Of a DNA stretch of 13,924 nucleotides, positions 1-5,183 are shown piece by piece. The translations under genes were made by a program, and so were the position numbers. Source of the stretch: an uncultured Flavonifractor sp. GTDB lineage: Bacteria; Bacillota; Clostridia; Oscillospirales; Oscillospiraceae. The notes beneath the pieces are model-generated. The model did no database searches. It saw nothing but the letters and a program-made list of their open reading frames with translations, and had not been told where the DNA came from. Position 1 is the first letter of the stretch; the number at the start of each line of letters is the position of its first letter. The stretch covers positions 1 to 13,924 of the forward strand of contig CANDFO010000065.1 of NCBI GenBank assembly GCA_947384055.1, given 5' to 3'.

Positions 1-56
1 CCGTGGTCAATGTGGGCGATAATGGAGAAATTGCGAATTTTGCTTTGGTCAGTCAT
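1..56 (-). CDS. lepA: Elongation factor 4 (LepA), N-terminal fragment
   Basis: The reverse strand starts with ATG at 54-56 and encodes 18 complete codons before leaving the window. The peptide opens MTDQSKIRNFSIIAHIDH, the conserved start of LepA up to its first GTP-binding loop (IAHIDHGKST in the family). LepA is a ribosome-associated translational GTPase that helps ribosomes under stress or during biogenesis. A perfect AGGAGG (complement of 62-67) sits 5 bases before the start, only a few bases after the stop of the upstream XRE regulator gene, so the two are very probably one transcript. EF-G, TypA and RF3 share related loops, but this N-terminal lead-in is typical of LepA. Only the N-terminus is visible. 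Confidence 0.88.
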   Translation of the reverse strand, partial: MTDQSKIRNFSIIAHIDH

Positions 57-70
57 GCGGGCCTCCTCTC

Positions 71-772
71 TCAGCGTCCGGTTTTTGGCTTTTCATTGCG
101 GGCGTTGCTGCGGGATTCGGTATTGTGAACGATTTGCAGCAGGGACTGATACAGCCCCGGATAGGCGCCGGTAAGGGCGTCGTGATTCATGGGGGGAAAA
201 TTGCCCTTCTCCTTCCCGTGGGAAGCCAGGGCTTCCACATAGTCGGCCTCGGCATAAATCATATCCGCGTCGGCGATTCCGGCCAGGAACTGGCGGGGAG
301 GCATGGAGAAAAAGTCCTCGTTCTGGGTGCCGTCGGCCCGATAGAGATACCGGTACATCTTATAGACGGCATCCCCCAGGTATTGGGCGGCGGCGGTGAT
401 GGCGTCCTTCCGGTTGGTTTTGCCCAGCAGGTCGAAGAGCATGCCGATAGAGTTTACCAGCAGCTTCTTGTTGAGGGTGGCCATAACGCTGCCGTGGAGA
501 ACATTGTCTTTTTCGGCGGAGTAGTCGTACAGCTCCTCGGGTGTGACGATGGTTGTGCCGTCTCTGGAGAGGGTGCGCCCCAGCAGGAAGTCCGCGGAGA
601 CATTGTAGTAATCGCAGGCGCGGATTACAAAGGCCAGTCCGGGCTCCCGCACGCCGTTTTCATAGTGGGAGAGCAGGGCCTGGCTGATGCCCAGGTCCTT
701 GGCCGCCGAGCGCTGGGACACCCCGCGCTCCTGACGCAGCAGGGAGAGACACCGGGAAAAATCAGAGCTCAT
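71..772 (-). CDS. XRE-family helix-turn-helix transcriptional regulator
   Basis: This is a 233-residue protein. Residues about 6-63 form a Cro/C1-type helix-turn-helix: LRQERGVSQRSAAKDLGIS, then the recognition helix around SQALLSHYENG, then the familiar DYYNVSADFLLGRT ending. Such domains bind palindromic operators, usually as dimers. The remaining 170 residues are mainly helical with no family I recognise; they may sense a ligand or form the dimer. No membrane segment is visible. The ATG at 770-772 has GAGGTGAA (complement of 775-782) just upstream and a good sigma-A promoter (804-832). The stop lies 14 bases from the lepA start, so lepA appears to be its partner in the operon. The target is unknown; autoregulation and control of the divergent xpaC operon are both plausible inferences. 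Confidence 0.85.
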   Translation of the reverse strand: MSSDFSRCLSLLRQERGVSQRSAAKDLGISQALLSHYENGVREPGLAFVIRACDYYNVSADFLLGRTLSRDGTTIVTPEELYDYSAEKDNVLHGSVMATLNKKLLVNSIGMLFDLLGKTNRKDAITAAAQYLGDAVYKMYRYLYRADGTQNEDFFSMPPRQFLAGIADADMIYAEADYVEALASHGKEKGNFPPMNHDALTGAYPGLYQSLLQIVHNTESRSNARNEKPKTGR

Positions 773-803
773 AATTCACCTCAGCATAAAAAACAATGTG
801 TAT

Positions 804-832
804 AGTATAAATGGGTGAATACGAAATGTAAA
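804..832 (-). promoter_or_regulatory. Sigma-A promoter for the XRE regulator-lepA operon
   Basis: Read on the reverse strand, TTTACA (complement of 827-832) is followed after exactly 17 bases by TATACT (complement of 804-809). The predicted transcript start lies near 797, giving a leader of about 25 bases before the regulator's ATG. The match to the housekeeping consensus is 5 of 6 at -35 and 5 of 6 at -10. Confidence 0.75.
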
Positions 833-869
833 GCAATTTTTTTGCGAAGAAGCGTTCCCGGCGGAAAAA

Positions 870-922
870 TTTTTCAGCCGCCGTCACATCCCGCCGCGGC
901 TGCTTTCAGGCCGCGCCTGAAA
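870..922. repeat. Two adjacent inverted repeats between divergent promoters
   Basis: Two hairpin-capable inverted repeats lie side by side. In the first, CAGCCGC (875-881) pairs with GCGGCTG (896-902) across 14 bases. The second is a perfect 8-base arm, TTTCAGGC (904-911), with GCCTGAAA (915-922) around a 3-base centre. They lie about 40-90 bases upstream of the XRE promoter and about 95-140 upstream of the xpaC promoter. Neither is followed by a T-run, so they are not good terminators. An operator for the adjacent regulator is possible but unproven. The rest of 833-1015 shows nothing I can name. Confidence 0.4.
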
Positions 923-1015
923 ATCCGGGCGGCGGAGTGCGTCTCGTCCGCACGGCGCATTTCTTTTGAGCGGGGACAGATCTTTGCGAGACCTTGGATT
1001 TCATCCGTCCTTCCC

Positions 1016-1045
1016 TTGACACCCGGCGGGGACAGGAGGTACAAT
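1016..1045 (+). promoter_or_regulatory. Sigma-A promoter for the xpaC-telA-LemA-TPM operon
   Basis: A perfect TTGACA (1016-1021) is followed after 18 bases by TACAAT (1040-1045), giving a predicted transcript start near 1052 and a leader of about 33 bases before the ATG at 1085. A 10-base direct repeat, GCGGGGACAG, occurs at 970-979 and again at 1026-1035 inside the spacer. That placement could suit a regulator site, but this is speculative. Confidence 0.75.
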
Positions 1046-1084
1046 AGAACCCGTGGAACATCCGCACCGAGGGAGGAGTGTCCG

Positions 1085-1738
1085 ATGGCTCAATTCGTAA
1101 AAAAATCCCCTGCGCCCCTCTACGGCGCGGCGGCAGTTTGGGTGATATGGGCCCTGCTGCTGCCCATGTACGCCCTGTGGCACCTGCTGGCGGCGGCGGC
1201 TCTCTCAGCGCTGGCCGCGTTTGTGCTGCACAAGGTCTTTCCGGATGCGGTTATCACCCTCCCCGACCCGGAGCCAGAGCCGGTCTCCACCGGCAACCCG
1301 GAGATTGACGCCCTGATGAAGCAGCGGGACCAGGCGGTGTCCGAAATGCGCCGGCTGAACGACTCCATCAAAGATGAGACCATCTCCCGGCAGATTGACC
1401 ACATGGAGGAGACCACCAGGAAAATCTTTGACTATGTGGCCGCGCATCCCCAAAAGCTGTCCCAGCTCAGGCGGTTTTTGAACTATTACCTGCCCACTAC
1501 GCTGAAGCTCCTCAACGCCTACGACCGTATGGATTCCGCCGGCGTTGCCGGAGCCAATATCGACGGGACCATGGGTAAAATCGAGGCCATGCTGAACACC
1601 GTGACGCTGGCCTATGACAAACAGCTGGACGCCCTGTTCGCTGACGAGGCCCTGGATATCTCCACCGATATCACAGTGATGGAGCAGATGCTGAACCAGG
1701 AGGGCCTGGGCGGAGGGGGGCAGATGGGCAGTCTCTGA
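1085..1738 (+). CDS. xpaC: XpaC-like membrane protein (5-bromo-4-chloroindolyl phosphate hydrolysis family)
   Basis: The 217-residue product has two hydrophobic N-terminal helices (about residues 11-29 and 32-49), an acidic-proline linker (PDPEPEP), then a helical cytoplasmic region. The stretch RRFLNYYLPTTLKLLNAYDR resembles the conserved core of the XpaC family (Pfam PF10112). The family was named after a phosphatase-like phenotype in Bacillus; its true biochemical role is unclear. I chose ATG 1085 because GGGAGGAG (1071-1078) lies 6 bases upstream and a strong promoter is correctly placed. The same reading frame stays open upstream to 815, but that part precedes the promoter. The next gene is TelA-like, as in the xpaC-yaaN pair of Bacillus, which supports the call. 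The protein probably anchors a membrane complex with TelA; this is inferred from the pairing. Confidence 0.82.
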   Translation: MAQFVKKSPAPLYGAAAVWVIWALLLPMYALWHLLAAAALSALAAFVLHKVFPDAVITLPDPEPEPVSTGNPEIDALMKQRDQAVSEMRRLNDSIKDETISRQIDHMEETTRKIFDYVAAHPQKLSQLRRFLNYYLPTTLKLLNAYDRMDSAGVAGANIDGTMGKIEAMLNTVTLAYDKQLDALFADEALDISTDITVMEQMLNQEGLGGGGQMGSL

Positions 1739-1801
1739 CGCCCTGCGTACGTTTTTCTGGACAGAAGCCCACAGACATTCAAAATATGGAGGAAACAGAC
1801 T

Positions 1802-3004
1802 ATGGCTGATAACATGGAGTTCACCCCGGAACTGACCCTGACCCCCGACCTGAGCACCGCGGCGGCGGCAGAGGCCCCCAAAGCGCCGGAGGCGCCCACC
1901 CTGACCCTGGAGCCCACCTTGGGCGCGGAGGACACCGCCGCGGTTCAGAAAGCGCAGGAGGCCAAGGCCATCCAGCTGGACGAGAGCCAGCTCTCCGAGG
2001 CGGAGCGGAAGATGGTCAACGACTTCGCCCAGAAAATCGACATCACCGACTCCAATGTGGTGCTTCAGTATGGCGCGGCGGCCCAGAAGAATATTGCCGG
2101 TTTTTCTGAAAACACCCTCAATTCGGTACGCACCAAGGATTTAGGGGAGATCGGCGACGCGCTGTCCAACCTGGTGGTGGAGCTCAAGGGCTTCAACAAG
2201 GAGGAGGAGAAGGGCGTCTTTGGGTTCTTCAAGAAGAAGCGCAACGAGCTGGAGGCCATGAAGGTGGCCTACTCCAAGGCAGAGACCAATGTGGACAAGA
2301 TTGTCCAGGTGCTGGAGGGGCATCAGGTCACGCTTATGAAGGACATCGCCATGCTGGACCAGATGTATGAGCTCAACACCAAATATTATAAAGAACTGAC
2401 CATGTATATTCTGGCGGGGAAAAAACGGCTGGCCCAGATCCGGGAGAACGACCTGGAGGAGCTGCGGAAAAAGGCCGCCCAGACCGGCGCCCAGGAGGAC
2501 GCCCAGGCATACAATGACCTGGCCAACATGTGCTCCCGCTTTGAGAAAAAGATCCATGACCTGGAGCTCACCCGTATGATCTCCATTCAGATGGGCCCCC
2601 AGACCCGCCTGATTCAGAACAACGACACCCTTATGCTGGAAAAGATCCAGTCCTCCCTGGTAAATACCATTCCCCTGTGGAAGAGCCAGATGGTGCTCGC
2701 CCTGGGACTGGAACACTCCCGCCAGGCCACCGCCGCCCAGAGCGCGGTGACAAATATGACCAATGAGCTTTTGCAAAAGAACGCGGATATGCTCAAGATG
2801 GGCACCATCGAGACCGCGCGGGAGGCCGAGCGCAGCGTGGTGGATATTCAGACTCTCCAGCACACCAATCAGCAGCTGATCTCCACCCTGGACGAGGTCA
2901 TGCAGATTCAGAAGGACGGCGCCCAGAAGCGCCGGGAGGCCGAGGTGGAGCTGGGCCGTATCGAGGGCGAGCTGAAGCAGAAGCTGCTGGAGCTGCGGGG
3001 CTGA
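1802..3004 (+). CDS. telA: TelA/YaaN-like toxic anion resistance protein
   Basis: The protein has 400 residues, typical of the TelA family (Pfam PF05816), whose members are linked to tellurite and other envelope or antimicrobial stresses; the molecular mechanism is not settled. The first ~50 residues are acidic, Ala/Pro/Thr-rich and probably disordered. The rest is almost wholly helical, with coiled-coil character around residues 170-250 and 310-400. Family-like features include the IPLWKSQMVLALGLEHSRQA segment, the NELLQKNADMLK segment and the Arg/Glu-rich C-terminal coil. There is no signal peptide or membrane helix, so it is likely cytosolic. The start ATG has TGGAGGAA upstream. It follows the xpaC-like gene by 63 bases and precedes the LemA-like gene by 45, so one transcript is likely. 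Known family pairing supports joint action with XpaC. Confidence 0.87.
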   Translation: MADNMEFTPELTLTPDLSTAAAAEAPKAPEAPTLTLEPTLGAEDTAAVQKAQEAKAIQLDESQLSEAERKMVNDFAQKIDITDSNVVLQYGAAAQKNIAGFSENTLNSVRTKDLGEIGDALSNLVVELKGFNKEEEKGVFGFFKKKRNELEAMKVAYSKAETNVDKIVQVLEGHQVTLMKDIAMLDQMYELNTKYYKELTMYILAGKKRLAQIRENDLEELRKKAAQTGAQEDAQAYNDLANMCSRFEKKIHDLELTRMISIQMGPQTRLIQNNDTLMLEKIQSSLVNTIPLWKSQMVLALGLEHSRQATAAQSAVTNMTNELLQKNADMLKMGTIETAREAERSVVDIQTLQHTNQQLISTLDEVMQIQKDGAQKRREAEVELGRIEGELKQKLLELRG

Positions 3005-3049
3005 GCATTCCGTTTGGCCGGTCCACCGTGATACAGGGGAGCAGACACC

Positions 3050-3622
3050 ATGAAATTTTTTAAATCCTATACCGGAGCCGCGGTAGTGCTGGCGGCGGCG
3101 GTTCTTGCCTCCATCCTCCTGGGGTCCCACCGCTCCCTGACGGCGGAGCGGAACAAAGTGGAGGCCCTGTTCTATTCCGGCGCCGACAGCAGCGGCTATT
3201 CCATCGCCACCGATCTCAGCGACAGCCTGACTGTGGCGGTCAACCTTCAGACGGTGGCCGGCCGCTATCTGGACAGCGCCGCTCTGGAGTCCCTTCAGGG
3301 CAGCTGCCGGGAGCTGGAGGCCGCCCTGGACCCAGGCACCCATTACTACAGCATCGGCAACGCCGGCCGCAGCTATCAGCGGCTGACGGAGGAGGCGCAG
3401 GCGGTGATGACTGCCCTGGAGGACTGCGCCCTGACCGAAAAGGACGCCCAGTATGTCCGGGGCTTCCAGGCGGAGCTGCTGGCTCGGGCGGATTCCATCA
3501 AGTACAACGGCTACAACCAGCGGGCGGAGCAGTTCAACCGGCAGATACTGGGCCGGTTCCCGGCCAATCTGCTGGGGCGGCTTACCTTTGTCCGGGAGGC
3601 CGAGGCCTTCCCGGTATCCTGA
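3050..3622 (+). CDS. Divergent LemA-like membrane-anchored protein
   Basis: This 190-residue protein has an N-terminal hydrophobic segment (about residues 8-25, preceded by two lysines), then a helical domain. The C-terminal segment around residues 152-187 follows the LemA pattern: a Tyr-Asn repeat (YNGYNQRAEQFNRQI), then FPANLLGRLTFVREAEAF, comparable with LemA's YN...YN...FPsnliA..fgF...e.F ending. The segment after the anchor (AERNKVEALFYSG) also matches LemA's opening helix pattern, but the middle is diverged. LemA proteins are membrane-anchored helical bundles of unknown biochemical role and often sit beside TPM-domain genes, as here: the next gene starts 13 bases downstream. GGGGAG lies 8 bases before the ATG. 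The family call rests on motif pattern and neighbourhood, not on a search. Confidence 0.68.
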   Translation: MKFFKSYTGAAVVLAAAVLASILLGSHRSLTAERNKVEALFYSGADSSGYSIATDLSDSLTVAVNLQTVAGRYLDSAALESLQGSCRELEAALDPGTHYYSIGNAGRSYQRLTEEAQAVMTALEDCALTEKDAQYVRGFQAELLARADSIKYNGYNQRAEQFNRQILGRFPANLLGRLTFVREAEAFPVS

Positions 3623-3635
3623 GGGGGGCACGGAT

Positions 3636-4718
3636 ATGAGACTAAGACATATGCTGTCCCGACCGGCCTGCCTGCTGCTGAGCCTGTTTCTGCTGGCGGG
3701 GACGGCTCTGGCGGTGGCGGAGCCCACACCGGAATTTTACGTGGCCGACTACGCCGGCGTGCTCAGTCAGGAGACTGAGGAGTACATTGTCTCCCGGAAC
3801 GCCCTTCTGCTGGAGGCTACCGGCGGAGAGATCGTTATAGTGGCCGTGGATTTTATGGACGGCATGTCCGGTGACGAATATGCCATGGCCGTGGCGGAAA
3901 ACTGGGGGGGCATTGGCGATGAGGAGCGCAACAACGGCTTTCTGCTGGTGTTCGCCACAGGGGAAAACAAGGTGTACGCCATGGCGGGCTACGGCCTCCA
4001 GCAGGTGCTGACCGCCGCAAAAATTGAGGGATACCTGGAGGATACGTTTTACGACAGTTACGATGCCGGGGAATATGATACCGCGGCCCGGGACTTTTTT
4101 GACGCCGTCTGCGGCTGGTACGAGGACTACTACAGCGTCACGCTCTCCGGACAAACCGCGCCCGGCAGCGCTCAGGTTCCGGTACAGCCCTCTGTTCCGC
4201 AGCCCCAGGCTCCCGCCCGCCGGAGCTCCGGACTGGGCGGAGCGGTGCTGGTGCTGGTCGTCCTGCTCATACTTGTGGTGATTTGGGATTCCATGCGCTG
4301 CCGCCGCTACCGCAGGCGGTATATGATGCCCGGAATGCCGCCGCCCCCCTATGTGTACCGGCCCTTCCTCTTTGGCTGGGGTATGGGACGTCCCCGGCGG
4401 CCGCCGCCTCCGCCCCGGCCCCCCAGAGGGCCCCGTCCGCCTATGGGCGGCGGTTTTGGCGGAGGCTGGGGAGGACCGGCAGGGGGCTTCGGTTCCCGGC
4501 CCGGTGGGGCACCCCGTCCTCCCAGAAGCGGCGGCGGCTCCTTCCGGGGCGGCGGCGCCGGGCGCCGGGGCGGGTCCTCCGGCGGCATGGGCAGCTTTGG
4601 AGGAGGCTTTGGAGGAGGCTTTGGCGGAGGTTCCCGGGGCGGCTTCGGCGGAGGACTGGGCGGCGGGTTCCGCGGGGGCGGCGGCGGTTTTCGCGGGGGC
4701 GGCGCGGGACGGCGATAA
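3636..4718 (+). CDS. TPM-domain membrane protein with long Gly/Arg/Pro-rich tail
   Basis: The product has 360 residues. A signal peptide covers about residues 1-28 (hydrophobic core LLLSLFLLAGTALA). A TPM domain (Pfam PF04536, YgcG type) follows at about 33-165, with the typical FYVADYAGVLS opening, GEIVIVAV strand, RNNGFLLVF and AGYGLQ motifs. Then come a Pro/Gln linker, one membrane helix (about 200-217) and a basic RCRRYRRRY stop-transfer. Residues 231-360 are low complexity, with PPPPRPPR stretches followed by FGGG and RGGG repeats. By the positive-inside rule the TPM domain is outside and the tail inside. I chose ATG 3636 because it gives a normal signal peptide and has a purine-rich site (GAGGGGGG, 3621-3628) that overlaps the stop of the LemA-like gene. 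The frame extends upstream to 3453, but that part overlaps the previous gene. TPM proteins include a plant thylakoid phosphatase and photosystem II repair factor; the bacterial role is unclear. Confidence 0.85.
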   Translation: MRLRHMLSRPACLLLSLFLLAGTALAVAEPTPEFYVADYAGVLSQETEEYIVSRNALLLEATGGEIVIVAVDFMDGMSGDEYAMAVAENWGGIGDEERNNGFLLVFATGENKVYAMAGYGLQQVLTAAKIEGYLEDTFYDSYDAGEYDTAARDFFDAVCGWYEDYYSVTLSGQTAPGSAQVPVQPSVPQPQAPARRSSGLGGAVLVLVVLLILVVIWDSMRCRRYRRRYMMPGMPPPPYVYRPFLFGWGMGRPRRPPPPPRPPRGPRPPMGGGFGGGWGGPAGGFGSRPGGAPRPPRSGGGSFRGGGAGRRGGSSGGMGSFGGGFGGGFGGGSRGGFGGGLGGGFRGGGGGFRGGGAGRR

Positions 4719-4733
4719 CCCTGTGCCCCTGTA

Positions 4734-4774
4734 CAGCGGTTGCAGGGCCGCTGCGCCAAGACCGGCTGTTTTTT
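4734..4774 (+). terminator. Possible weak terminator just after the TPM gene
   Basis: CAGC-GGT (4734-4740) can pair with ACCGGCTG (4761-4768), with one bulged base, followed directly by six T residues (4769-4774). A competing hairpin uses CAGCGG (4734-4739) with CCGCTG (4748-4753). The T-run is good, but the long loop and bulge make the stem weak; the stronger terminator lies at 4859-4891. Confidence 0.35.
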
Positions 4775-4858
4775 CGGAAACGGTGTGATTGTTTGCGGGA
4801 AAAACCCCTGTCCATCCAGTGTCCCACGGTTATGAACACAGGTTCTGAATTCTGTATA

Positions 4859-4891
4859 GCCAGCGGGCCGTGGGGCCCGCTGGCCTTTTTT
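4859..4891 (+). terminator. Strong intrinsic terminator of the xpaC-telA-LemA-TPM operon
   Basis: A perfect 11-base stem, GCCAGCGGGCC (4859-4869) with GGCCCGCTGGC (4874-4884), closes a 4-base loop (GTGG) and is followed by C and six T residues (4886-4891). This is a textbook Rho-independent terminator for plus-strand transcription. Confidence 0.88.
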
Positions 4892-4921
4892 ACAAAAAGG
4901 CAGCTTCAGAGGGGTTCCGGC

Positions 4922-4950
4922 TTGTAAAACCCGGCCGGATATCCTATAAT
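4922..4950 (+). promoter_or_regulatory. Sigma-A-like promoter upstream of polA, abutting the repeat element
   Basis: TTGTAA (4922-4927) and a perfect TATAAT (4945-4950) are separated by 17 bases. The predicted start near 4957 falls inside the hairpin element, so a transcript would carry about 225 leader bases before polA. The -10 box is not shared with the second copy of the element, so it belongs to the local sequence and not to the repeat. It is the best polA promoter candidate visible. Confidence 0.6.
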
Positions 4951-5110
4951 ATAGTCGCCTCAGTTGAAAAAGCGCAACATGCGCTTTTTCCTCCAGTGGG
5001 CCATGGCCCACTGGAGCGTACAATGCACGCCAGCGGCGCCTATGAAGTCCAAAGCAGGGCCGCAGGGTCCAAAAGGAGCGATTTGCTCCTTTTGAACCGC
5101 TTTGACTATA
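4950..5110. repeat. Interspersed hairpin-rich element with short inverted ends (copy 1)
   Basis: This 161-base stretch starts with TATAGTC (4950-4956) and ends with the inverted copy GACTATA (5104-5110). Inside are three strong inverted repeats. GAAAAAGCGCA (4966-4976) pairs with TGCGCTTTTTC (4980-4990). A perfect 26-base palindrome spans 4991-5016, centred on CCATGG. CAAAAGGAGC (5070-5079) pairs with GCTCCTTTTG (5085-5094). Its first 55 bases recur at 13870-13924 with one mismatch (T at 4960, G at 13880). No protein is credible in it. A small non-autonomous mobile element or a dispersed palindromic repeat is the likeliest nature; the outer boundary is inferred from the inverted ends. Confidence 0.7.
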
Positions 5111-5170
5111 AAAGAACCTGCGCGAGTTGAAAACGGCCGCAGATTTCCCGCGCCCCCGGCGCGGACAGCG

Positions 5171-5176
5171 AGGTGG
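5171..5176 (+). promoter_or_regulatory. Ribosome binding site that decides the TTG start of polA
   Basis: AGGTGG lies 7 bases before TTG 5184 but 16 bases before the next in-frame ATG (5193). The TTG is therefore the better start and restores the MKLMVIDGNS beginning, which places the first exonuclease aspartate at residue 7. Confidence 0.65.
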
Positions 5177-5183
5177 AACAACA

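Noticed and set aside
833..1084. Upstream extension of the xpaC frame to 815
   Set aside because: The extension lies mostly before the promoter at 1016-1045, has no ribosome site, and would bury the N-terminal membrane helices of the XpaC family.
2141..3727. Long reverse-strand open frame of 528 codons opposite telA, the LemA-like and TPM genes
   Set aside because: It is a GC-rich antisense shadow. The plus-strand genes have recognisable domains, ribosome sites, a promoter and a terminator, while this frame has no domain or start signal.
4960..5009. Short reverse-strand reading frame inside the repeat element starting MAHWRKKRMLRFFN
   Set aside because: It arises from the hairpin sequences. 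Its stop codon in copy 1 becomes a Cys codon in copy 2 through the single mismatch, so the frame is not constrained as a protein.
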